DNA of 47,675 nucleotides, taken from assembly GCA_964553375.1 (NCBI GenBank), contig CAZKKN010000009.1, forward strand, positions 1 through 47,675, in the 5' to 3' direction. Both the position numbers and the translations under genes were made by a program. Origin of the DNA: UBA9715 sp964553375 (lineage in GTDB: Bacteria; Actinomycetota; Coriobacteriia; Coriobacteriales; Eggerthellaceae). Within the stretch, counting starts at the first letter, position 1; each line of letters begins with the position of its first letter. Below, one piece after another: positions 40,811 through 47,675 of this stretch. Below the pieces are notes generated by a model, which worked only from the letters and a program-made list of their open reading frames with translations, did not search any database and was not told the DNA's origin.

Positions 40811-42853
40811 CTAGGCGGCCGCTGCCGATTCCGCCGGTTCCTCCGGCTCCTCCACAGGTTGTTCCACCACGCCATCGGTGGGTTTGCCGGTGGTTATCTC
40901 GCTCACCGTGTTGGTGGGGTCGTTCTTCACGTAATCGAACGAGATGGCATCGCCCTTGTCGTAACCCACGATCCCTACCGCACCCGGTAAGATGAAGTCG
41001 TAGATGGCATCGTCGCCTTCCAGGGTTATGTAGAAGTGGGAATTGCCATCAACCACAGCCTGGTAGATGGTGCGTATGTTACCGCTTGCGCTGGCATAGG
41101 TGTTCGATGCCGCCATATCCGCACCCGATATGGCGCCATTGGTGGCCAGCAGCGCCTCATAGGACTTCTGGCAATCGGCCACGGTATCGCCCACAGCCAC
41201 ATTCTGGTAGCGCTGGATGTCGATCATGGCGAACTTCTTCACCAAACCGGCACCATCCTTCAACGCCATGAAGTAGGTGGGCTGGTTCGCCACGTTGATG
41301 AGCAACGGGAAGGTGGCGGTGTAGCGCAGGTTCTGCACTTGGCCTTCGGCGGAATCCATGGCGGAGTCCTCGGTGGCGCCAGCCACGGCATAGTAGTGGG
41401 ACTCGGCCGTGCGCTGGTTCACCAGCACGAAGCCCACGATGGAGTTATCGGCCGTAGCCGAGGTCACACCCGTGTAAACCCACACGTCATCGTCTTTGGC
41501 GATGTAGTTGTAGCCCAGGGTGCCATCGGTGCCCGGGGTGGTCTGCACCACGCCTGACTGCCCCAACCAGGAGTTGAACCAGCCATCCATGTAGCGGCCG
41601 GACCAGTTGTACTGGCGCAACAGCAGCTCAGCCGGATAGACACGGTCCACCCACTGGGGCACGTCCTCCACAGCAAGCTCGGTGCACTCACCGGTGCTGG
41701 CGTTGCAGAGCACCACGCGATCGATGGTCTCACCACCGAAAAGCCCAATGGTGTACTGACGCACCGGGCAGATCCACCAAGGCTGGCCGTCCTCATCTAT
41801 CTCGAAGGATTTCTCATCGAAGATGTAGAAGGGGTATTTCAGCTGCACATAGCGATCGATGTTGCGAGCGAGCGGCTCAGAGGCGGTGTATTTCATGCCC
41901 TGGCCCTCGGGCAGGCGCACGATCTCCGCGTCCTGGTTGGTCATATTCACCAGCGCATAGGCCGGAATGCCCTCCTCGCGATTGGTGAACCACTTGAACA
42001 GGTCGGCGTAGCCCAGAGGCGACACGCGCACCGGGACGTTCTTGTAGTTGATCTGGCTGTAGAGGGTGCTCACTTCGAACTGGCTCACGTACTCGGGGAT
42101 GGAGCCCATCTCGCGGTTGCCCAGCAGGATCGCGGAATCACGGTCGATGACGGGAATCTGCTCGTAGTCCACCTCTTGGATGTCGTCGGCGAAGTTGAGC
42201 GTGTCGGTTTCCAGCACATGGGCGAATTTCTCCGCATTGCCCGGGAACAGCGACAGAGATGCCACGGCCCCCAGCACACCCACCACGGCAATGGCGATGG
42301 GGATGAACGAAGCGAACCTGAACGCCTTGGACTTGCCGCGGTTGGGATCGAGTTTGCTATCCCCCGTCTCGTAGCGGCGCGACCGGGCGCGGAAGAACAG
42401 GAAGCAGGGCAGAAGCACGAGGATGGCCACGAAGAACCAGCAATCGACGCTGTTGATGCTGATGGGCGGATGGAACCACCAGTAGGCTGCCAAGATAATG
42501 AGCACTGCCACAATGACGGCGATCACGATGGTGCGCTTGGACCAAGAAGCCATGGAATCGCGCATGGAGCTGCCGATGTTTATAACGGGAGGCTCACTGC
42601 CGCCCCCGCCGTTGCCACCGCGGTGTCCGCCCCCACCGAAACCCGGGAAGGGGAAACCCCCGAAGGGCATATCCCCGCGGGAGCGATTCCCGCGACCGGC
42701 GTCGCCGGAGCCCGCACCCGCACCGCCGCCCGAGGCATCGGAAGCCTCAGAGGAGGATGCCTTCACGCTTTTGCCGTCGCCCTGCAGGTCATCCAAGGGA
42801 ACGCCAGAGATCTTCAAAGCGTCCAACAAAGAATCCAAGCCCGATTGAGCCAT
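40811..42853 (-). CDS. Large membrane protein of unknown family
   Basis: A 680-aa protein. The N-terminal 95 residues are disordered and glycine-rich (GGFPFPGFGGGGH-type run). Three membrane helices lie at about 107-128, 135-155 and 180-205. A large presumably extracellular domain (about 215-650) contains many aromatic residues and no catalytic motif that I can recognise. The C-terminus is acidic and proline-rich (EQPVEEPEEPAES). It precedes no obvious partner and follows acnA by 9 bp on the same strand, so the transcript may be shared. The function is unknown; a surface or envelope role is likely. Confidence 0.75.
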   Translation of the reverse strand: MAQSGLDSLLDALKISGVPLDDLQGDGKSVKASSSEASDASGGGAGAGSGDAGRGNRSRGDMPFGGFPFPGFGGGGHRGGNGGGGSEPPVINIGSSMRDSMASWSKRTIVIAVIVAVLIILAAYWWFHPPISINSVDCWFFVAILVLLPCFLFFRARSRRYETGDSKLDPNRGKSKAFRFASFIPIAIAVVGVLGAVASLSLFPGNAEKFAHVLETDTLNFADDIQEVDYEQIPVIDRDSAILLGNREMGSIPEYVSQFEVSTLYSQINYKNVPVRVSPLGYADLFKWFTNREEGIPAYALVNMTNQDAEIVRLPEGQGMKYTASEPLARNIDRYVQLKYPFYIFDEKSFEIDEDGQPWWICPVRQYTIGLFGGETIDRVVLCNASTGECTELAVEDVPQWVDRVYPAELLLRQYNWSGRYMDGWFNSWLGQSGVVQTTPGTDGTLGYNYIAKDDDVWVYTGVTSATADNSIVGFVLVNQRTAESHYYAVAGATEDSAMDSAEGQVQNLRYTATFPLLINVANQPTYFMALKDGAGLVKKFAMIDIQRYQNVAVGDTVADCQKSYEALLATNGAISGADMAASNTYASASGNIRTIYQAVVDGNSHFYITLEGDDAIYDFILPGAVGIVGYDKGDAISFDYVKNDPTNTVSEITTGKPTDGVVEQPVEEPEEPAESAAAA

Positions 42854-42862
42854 AACTACCCC

Positions 42863-45646
42863 TTACATCAAAGAACGTAGGACATACTGAAGTATACCGT
42901 CATTGCCGTAGTATTCGCCTTCTGTTGGCGTATCGACACGAACAAGCGCCTGAAATTCCGTTGAAGAGCCATCCGGACGCGTTGCCGTCACCGTTACCAC
43001 AGCCGGGTCGGGCAGCCCTTGAGAGAAGTCGATGGGCGCGATGCTGATGAGCTCATCGCCCTGGATCCCCAGGCTCTGAGCGCTCTGACCTTCCTGGAAT
43101 TGCAGCGGCAGGATGCCCATGCCGATGAGGTTCGACCGATGGATGCGCTCGTAGCTTTCGGCCAGCACCGCTTTCACACCCAAGAGCATGGGCCCTTTGG
43201 CCGCCCAATCGCGCGAAGAGCCCGAGCCGTACATCTTGCCGGCCACGATCACCGCAGGCACTCCCGCAGCGCGATAATCCATGGCCGTGATATAGATGGG
43301 AGCGACCTCGCCGGTGAGGAAGTCGGTAGTCCAGCCGCCTTTCCTTCCTTTTGCCAGGGCGTTTTCCAACTTCACATTGCCGAAGGTCCCCCGCATGAGC
43401 ACCTCGTGGTTGCCGCGGCGCGAGCCGTAGGTGTTGAAGTCCCCCGGCTGCACTCCGCGCTCGGTCAGATAGGCGCCGGCGGGCGTATCGGCGGCAAAGG
43501 AGCCGGCCGGAGAGATGTGGTCGGTTGTGATGAAATCTCCCAGAAGCGCCAGGATGCGCGCCTCCTTCACGGGAGCGGGCGACTGCGCGCAAGCCGCCAT
43601 GGCATCGAAGTAGGGAGCGGCGCGCACATAGGTGGACTCCTCATCCCACGAGAAAAGCTCCCCGCTGCCCGCAGGCAGAGCCGCCCAGGCCTCATCACCC
43701 TGGAAGAGGGCGGCAGAGCCTTGCTCGTACAGATCGGCGGTGACGTAGCGCTGCACCAGGGAGGCTATCTCCTCATCACTCGGCCAGAGGTCCCTCAAAT
43801 AGACGGGACTTCCCTGTTCATCAACGCCAAGGGGGTCTCGCTCCAAGGAGAAGTCAACAGTGCCTGCTAGGGCATAGGCCACCACGTAAGCCGGAGCCAT
43901 GAGATAGTTCTGGGAGACATCCGGGGAGATGCGGCCATCGAAATTGCGGTTGCCCGAAAGCACGCTGGCCAGCTCTATCTCCCCCGCGACGGCATGGAGC
44001 GCCGGATCCAGCGGCCCGGAGTTGCCGATGCAACTCATGCAACCGAAACCGCAGGTGTGGAATCCCAGCTGGCTCAGGGGTTCCAGCAACCCTGCCCGGG
44101 CAAGCAGAAGCTCGGTTGCCCTGCTGCCAGGGGCGAGGATGGTCTTCACCCAGGGCTTGGCCTTGAGCCCTGCAGATGCGGCGCGCTTCGCCAGAAGCCC
44201 GCAAGCGAGCATCATGCGCGGGTCGGTGGCCGTGGTGCAGCTGGTCACCGCTGCGATGGCGATCGCCCCATCCCCCAGCTCATAGGAGTTCCCGTCAAGG
44301 GTGACCTCCAAACGCCGGCTGAGATCGCAACCCCGCTGCTCGCACACCTCTTGGAAACGCCCTTGCAGATCGGCGAGTGCCACGCGGTCATGGGGGCGCG
44401 AGGGGCCGGCGGCGCTGGGACGCACCTGGGAAAGATCGAGCTCTATCACGCGGCCGTAGGTGCGCGGCGCATCATCGCCCCAAAAGCCCTGAGCCTTCGC
44501 ATAGGCCTCCACCAGCGCTACCTCCTGAGGGCTGCGCCCGGTGACCTCAAGGTAATCCAGGGTTTGGCGGTCCACCGGGAAAAGCGTGCAGGTGGATCCA
44601 TATTCCGGCGTCATGTTGGCGATGCAAGCCCTCTGGGTGGCGCTCAGCTTCTCCACCCCGGGGCCGATGCATTCCACGAAACAGCCCACCACGCCTTCTT
44701 CGCGCAGGCGCTGGGCGAAGGTCAAAGCCACATCCATGGCCGAAACGCCCGGTGCCAGACTGCCGGTGAGCTTCACGGCCACCACCTGGGGGACCAGCGT
44801 GGTGATGGGCTGCCCCAGAGCCGCCGCTTCGGCTTCGATGCCGCCCACGCCCCACCCGAGCACGCCCAGGCCGTTCACCGTGGGAGTATGGGAATCGGTG
44901 CCCACCACGGTATCGAAGTAGGCGAGCGGCAGGTCGTCCCCATCACGCGAGCTTTCGTCAGCAGCCCCTGAAGAATCAAGGGTTTCCCTCGTGCTCGAGA
45001 TTGCCGGGCTGGCGGAGGCGACGCGTACGGAGGTACGCGAGCCTTCGTCAGCGTGGCAAGATCGAGCACGAGAGGAAGCCATGACCACCGGAGCCAGCTT
45101 CTCGATATTCAACTGATGGCAGATACCCTGTCCGGGCGGCACGATGCGCACGTTATCGAAGGAGCCCTGAGCCCACTTCAAAAAGCTGTAGCGCTCCTGA
45201 TTGCGGCTGTATTCCACCGCCTCGTTGAGACGGCGTGCATCAGAGCAGCGGGCATGATCGGCGATGACCGAGTGGTCGATCACCAGATCGCAGGGCACCT
45301 GGGGGTTGATGCGCGAAGGGTCGCCCCCCAGCCGCTCGCAGGCCTCCCGCATCACCGCGAAATCCACGAACACCGGCACGCCGGTGAAGTCCTGGAAAAG
45401 GACCCGGGCCGGGGAGAACTCTATCTCGGCACCCACAGACCCCGCCTGAGCGGCTTTTAGGATGCGCTCGGCGAAAGCCTGCGCCTCCGCGTCGCTGCGG
45501 GCATTGCGCAAGACGTTTTCCAGAAGCACCTTCAGCGCATAGGGCAGTGCATGCGCCCCCTCGATGGAGGCAAGCGGGTAGTAGCGATAACTGCGCCCTT
45601 GAACCTCAAGCGTTGCCGTGTTGCGGGTGAAGCCGTCATTGGACAT
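42863..45646 (-). CDS. acnA: Aconitate hydratase A with in-frame insertion
   Basis: A 927-aa aconitase of the AcnA/IRP type, which isomerises citrate to isocitrate through a 4Fe-4S cluster. Signatures: HQLNIEKL, GTDSHTPTVNGLGVLGWGVGGIEAEA (249-274, split here across text), a cysteine in TSCTTATDP and the pair in GFGCMSCIGNSGPL, and the C-terminal swivel domain (GSSRDWAAKGP). An additional 45-50 residues, rich in S, R, A and T, are inserted at about 191-237, just before the conserved GTDSHT loop; they derive from a palindromic repeat. The rest is of normal length. It stands directly downstream of the isocitrate dehydrogenase gene (6 bp). Confidence 0.93.
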   Translation of the reverse strand: MSNDGFTRNTATLEVQGRSYRYYPLASIEGAHALPYALKVLLENVLRNARSDAEAQAFAERILKAAQAGSVGAEIEFSPARVLFQDFTGVPVFVDFAVMREACERLGGDPSRINPQVPCDLVIDHSVIADHARCSDARRLNEAVEYSRNQERYSFLKWAQGSFDNVRIVPPGQGICHQLNIEKLAPVVMASSRARSCHADEGSRTSVRVASASPAISSTRETLDSSGAADESSRDGDDLPLAYFDTVVGTDSHTPTVNGLGVLGWGVGGIEAEAAALGQPITTLVPQVVAVKLTGSLAPGVSAMDVALTFAQRLREEGVVGCFVECIGPGVEKLSATQRACIANMTPEYGSTCTLFPVDRQTLDYLEVTGRSPQEVALVEAYAKAQGFWGDDAPRTYGRVIELDLSQVRPSAAGPSRPHDRVALADLQGRFQEVCEQRGCDLSRRLEVTLDGNSYELGDGAIAIAAVTSCTTATDPRMMLACGLLAKRAASAGLKAKPWVKTILAPGSRATELLLARAGLLEPLSQLGFHTCGFGCMSCIGNSGPLDPALHAVAGEIELASVLSGNRNFDGRISPDVSQNYLMAPAYVVAYALAGTVDFSLERDPLGVDEQGSPVYLRDLWPSDEEIASLVQRYVTADLYEQGSAALFQGDEAWAALPAGSGELFSWDEESTYVRAAPYFDAMAACAQSPAPVKEARILALLGDFITTDHISPAGSFAADTPAGAYLTERGVQPGDFNTYGSRRGNHEVLMRGTFGNVKLENALAKGRKGGWTTDFLTGEVAPIYITAMDYRAAGVPAVIVAGKMYGSGSSRDWAAKGPMLLGVKAVLAESYERIHRSNLIGMGILPLQFQEGQSAQSLGIQGDELISIAPIDFSQGLPDPAVVTVTATRPDGSSTEFQALVRVDTPTEGEYYGNDGILQYVLRSLM
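44936..45076. repeat. Palindromic element inserted in frame in acnA
   Basis: Two 18-bp inverted arms, CTCGTGCTCGAGATTGCC (44988-45005) and GGCAAGATCGAGCACGAG (45055-45072), match at 16 of 18 positions. Between them lies an inner perfect hairpin, CGCGTAC-GGAG-GTACGCG (45022-45039). An 18-bp direct repeat with one mismatch, ACGCGAGCxTTCGTCAGC, occurs at 44945-44962 and 45035-45052. The element keeps the acnA frame open and adds roughly 47 residues absent from typical aconitases. Confidence 0.7.
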
Positions 45647-45652
45647 GGATGA

Positions 45653-46750
45653 TCACTTCTCCTCTTCCATGAAGCCTATGAGATGGTCGGTGAACTCCCG
45701 GCAACCCACCGCCGGGGCATCGGAACCGGTAGCCCAGCGGATATCCGCCGTGAGCCAGCGGCCATCGCTGTAGATGCGCCGCACCGCGTTGCGAATCGCC
45801 GCCGCAGCCGCGCGCTCCCCCAAGTGGTCGAGCATCATGGCTGCCGAGAGGATCTCGGCGGTGGGGTTCGCCTTGTCCTGACCGGCGATATCCGGGGCGC
45901 TTCCGTGAACCGCCTCGAACACGGCATACCTGTCGCCGATGTTGGCCCCCGGTGCGATCCCCAAGCCCCCCACCAGGCCGGCAGCGAGGTCGCTTGCAAT
46001 GTCGCCATAGAGGTTGGGAAACACGATGACATCGAACTGCGCCGGATCGATCACCATGTTCATGCAGAACGCGTCCACGATCTTGTCGTCGAACTCAATG
46101 CGTCCAGCGTACTCCTTGGCCACCTCGCGGGCCACGGCTAAGAACAGGCCATCTGAGTGCTTCATGATATTCGCCTTGTGCACGGCTGTGACCTTGTGGC
46201 GCTGGTTAGCCACAGCATATTCGAAGGCCCATCGCACGATACGCTCAGAGGCGCTGCGTGAGATGGCCTTGATGGAGATGCCTGAATCCGGACGGATCAC
46301 CCCGGCACCTTCTTCGGCGCAGTACTCGATGAGCCCCGCGGTGGAGGGACTCCCCTCTTCGAACTCCACACCGGCATAGAGGTCCTCGGAATTCTCACGC
46401 ACGATGACCAGGTCCACGTCGTCGTAGCGGCCGCCGGCTCCCGGCAGCGAGACCACCGGGCGCAGGCACACGTAGAGGTCAAGCGCCTTGCGCAGCGAAA
46501 CGTTCACACTGCGAAAACCGGTGCCCACCGGCGTTGTGACCGGGCCTTTTATAGCAACCTTGTTGCGCCTGACCGCCTCAAGGGTGGATTCGGGCAAGGG
46601 CGTGCCGAACTGCTCTATGCAAGCTGCGCCGGCCGGGGCCACCTCCCACTTGATGTCTGCACCCGAGGCCGCCACCACGCGCTGCATGGCTGCCGAGGTC
46701 TCCTCGCCTATGCCATCGCCGGGAATCAATGTAACTGTATGCTGCGTCAC
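45653..46750 (-). CDS. icd: Isocitrate dehydrogenase (NAD-type, decarboxylating)
   Basis: A 365-aa member of the isocitrate/isopropylmalate dehydrogenase family. Motifs: LIPGDGIGEE, SVNVSLRKALDLYVCLRP, VIVRENSEDLYAG, HKANIMKHSDGLF and VFPNLYGDIASDL. In the cofactor region, EAVHGSAPDIAGQDKANPTA fits NAD rather than NADP. It would make 2-oxoglutarate for glutamate synthesis together with the adjoining aconitase. Homoisocitrate or isopropylmalate dehydrogenase is less likely because of the aconitase partner. No citrate synthase is in the window. Confidence 0.85.
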   Translation of the reverse strand: MTQHTVTLIPGDGIGEETSAAMQRVVAASGADIKWEVAPAGAACIEQFGTPLPESTLEAVRRNKVAIKGPVTTPVGTGFRSVNVSLRKALDLYVCLRPVVSLPGAGGRYDDVDLVIVRENSEDLYAGVEFEEGSPSTAGLIEYCAEEGAGVIRPDSGISIKAISRSASERIVRWAFEYAVANQRHKVTAVHKANIMKHSDGLFLAVAREVAKEYAGRIEFDDKIVDAFCMNMVIDPAQFDVIVFPNLYGDIASDLAAGLVGGLGIAPGANIGDRYAVFEAVHGSAPDIAGQDKANPTAEILSAAMMLDHLGERAAAAAIRNAVRRIYSDGRWLTADIRWATGSDAPAVGCREFTDHLIGFMEEEK

Positions 46751-46820
46751 CGTGCTTCTCCTCTTTCCATCGCTTCACCGCTTCACCGCGGATATCCGCG
46801 AACGGTCGCCTAAACCAGAA

Positions 46821-46848
46821 GAAGCGAGACGTCTTCGCGCCTCGCTTC
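46821..46848 (-). terminator. Possible terminator of the ARM/HEAT-like gene
   Basis: GAAGCGAG (46821-46828) pairs with CTCGCTTC (46841-46848) over a 12-nt loop, about 30 bp beyond the stop of the ARM-like gene. The T-tract on the minus strand is weak (TTCTGGTTT). It lies upstream of the isocitrate dehydrogenase gene. Confidence 0.45.
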
Positions 46849-46876
46849 CCTTGCTCACGAGTATTCAGCGCTCCGA

Positions 46877-47488
46877 TTATCTCAGGTTATCCAGAATCTG
46901 CTGAGCACGGCGCTGCAGCGTGCCCTTGCCGTTGGAGGCATCGAAGGCCATACGCTCGGCCAACTGGGTCTTCACTTCGTCATCCAGTTTGCCTGCGCTG
47001 AAATCCACGATCGCCACCAGCATGTCGTTGAATTCCAAGTCGCCGTGATAGCACTGGATGCCCTCATCGATGAGCGGCCATGCCTTTTGGGAGCGGGCCG
47101 CGGTGGTTGCGCCATATTTGCAGAGGAAGCGCATGGCCGCCAAGCGCACCGGGCCGCTTTCCTCATCGAAGAGCGCCGTCTCGGCCTCCACCATGGCTTT
47201 ACCGCAGGTGCGGGAGTCGTGTTCCACCAGAAGCGAGAGCGTCTCCAAGCACTCCCAGCGGGTCTGAGCCTCCGGGCGCGCAAGGGAATCAACCAGGTCA
47301 TCGCCGTAAGGGATCAGCACCTCGGTCTTCATCAGAGCCACTTGCTTGATTATGGAAGCGGCATGCTGACGCTCCCTGCGGCTCGAATCCTGCAGCCGCT
47401 CCATAACCGCCTCAAGCTTTTTCTTATCAGTGGATGCTTCCTCCGCCTGACTCTTTATCTCGTCGCTGCGATCGCTCAACGCTACCAC
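46877..47488 (-). CDS. HEAT/ARM-like helical repeat protein
   Basis: A 203-aa all-helical protein. Successive segments (SRRERQHAASIIKQVALM, RWECLETLSLLVEH, VRLAAMRFLCKYG) look like HEAT or armadillo repeats, a scaffold for protein-protein contacts. There is no signal peptide or catalytic motif. The start is GTG at 47488, after AAGGG. The partner is unknown. It is preceded by a promoter with a perfect TATAAT. Confidence 0.75.
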   Translation of the reverse strand: MVALSDRSDEIKSQAEEASTDKKKLEAVMERLQDSSRRERQHAASIIKQVALMKTEVLIPYGDDLVDSLARPEAQTRWECLETLSLLVEHDSRTCGKAMVEAETALFDEESGPVRLAAMRFLCKYGATTAARSQKAWPLIDEGIQCYHGDLEFNDMLVAIVDFSAGKLDDEVKTQLAERMAFDASNGKGTLQRRAQQILDNLR

Positions 47489-47528
47489 ATCCCTTGCAAC
47501 TATGTACTGTACTGTTTCTCACTGAACG

Positions 47529-47534
47529 ATTATA
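47529..47534 (-). promoter_or_regulatory. Putative -10 element for the ARM/HEAT-like gene
   Basis: A perfect TATAAT on the minus strand, about 40 bp upstream of the GTG start. No convincing -35 lies 16-18 bp before it. The sequence around it (ATAATCGTTC) resembles that of the coiled-coil gene promoter (ATAATCGTAC), possibly by chance. Confidence 0.45.
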
Positions 47535-47596
47535 CGGAAGATTCTGTGTCCCACCTGGTGAGAGCGACAAAGCGTAGCAATAAGCCGGTAAACAGC

Positions 47597-47675
47597 ATGT
47601 CAGGGGACGGGGATGATGGCATATGTCAGGGGACGGGGATGATGGCATATGTCAGGGGACGGGGATGATGGCATG
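47597..47675. repeat. Three 26-bp tandem repeats at the right edge
   Basis: ATGTCAGGGG begins at 47597, 47623 and 47649, exactly 26 bp apart, each followed by ACGGGGATGATGGC. The unit is the inverse of the repeat at the left edge (1-51). The last copy is complete and the window ends soon after it. No gene overlaps it. Confidence 0.85.

Noticed and set aside
47597..47675. Right-edge 26-bp repeats considered as a CRISPR array
   Set aside because: The units are contiguous and identical, with no unique spacers and no cas genes.
1..47675. tRNA or rRNA genes
   Set aside because: No cloverleaf with conserved GGTTCGA-type T-arm or rRNA-like stretch was noticed in the intergenic gaps; an automated scan would be decisive.

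Overview
The window looks like chromosomal DNA from a gut anaerobe of the Eggerthellaceae (class Coriobacteriia, Actinomycetota). The evidence is high GC, and a combination of several DMSO-reductase-family molybdopterin enzymes, small 4Fe-4S partner subunits, MFS carriers and a membrane-spanning LuxR regulator that is characteristic of Eggerthella, Gordonibacter and relatives. No species is claimed. Most genes are on the minus strand. Three copies of a CCCCTGACAT repeat lie at the left edge and three copies of its inverse lie at the right edge, so this may be a complete contig that ends in repeats.

Layout. 1-8.1 kb: two TrkA-type potassium regulatory proteins, an exported lysozyme-like protein, a PspC-domain protein, a CorC-like CBS protein, a CmpB-like membrane protein and cytochrome bd oxidase (cydAB). 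8.3-16.6 kb (cluster A): a minus-strand operon encoding a zinc-ribbon protein, a molybdopterin oxidoreductase, a two-cluster ferredoxin subunit, an MFS carrier, an unknown 152-aa protein and a second, paralogous MFS carrier. A LuxR regulator with a multi-helix membrane domain, followed at once by another zinc-ribbon gene, is divergent to it. 16.6-22.4 kb: a MITE-like inverted-repeat element, hypFCD and a glucose-6-phosphate isomerase. 22.5-27.5 kb: an LAXTG-anchored surface protein, two small coiled-coil/membrane proteins, a HAD phosphatase and a DUF4013 membrane protein. 27.6-28.9 kb: rplJ-rplL behind an L10 attenuator leader.

29.1-38.7 kb (cluster B): an MFS carrier, two closely related tandem molybdopterin catalytic subunits, one shared ferredoxin subunit and another MFS carrier, separated by strong terminators. 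A divergent LysR regulator is followed by two tandem zinc-ribbon genes. 38.7-42.9 kb: an unknown 81-aa protein, a Tat lipoprotein with an SMP-30-like propeller, a small membrane protein and a 680-aa membrane protein. 42.9-47.5 kb: aconitase, carrying an in-frame palindromic-element insertion, then isocitrate dehydrogenase and an ARM/HEAT-like protein.

How it works together (inference). Clusters A and B each look like an inducible respiratory or reductive module. A regulator senses a substrate, MFS carriers move substrate and product, and a cytoplasmic molybdo-bis-MGD enzyme fed by a small ferredoxin transforms it. The layout matches the catechol/aromatic dehydroxylase loci known from Eggerthella and Gordonibacter, but the substrates cannot be read from sequence. 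The four small zinc-ribbon proteins attached to the regulators and enzyme genes are the least explained recurrent component.
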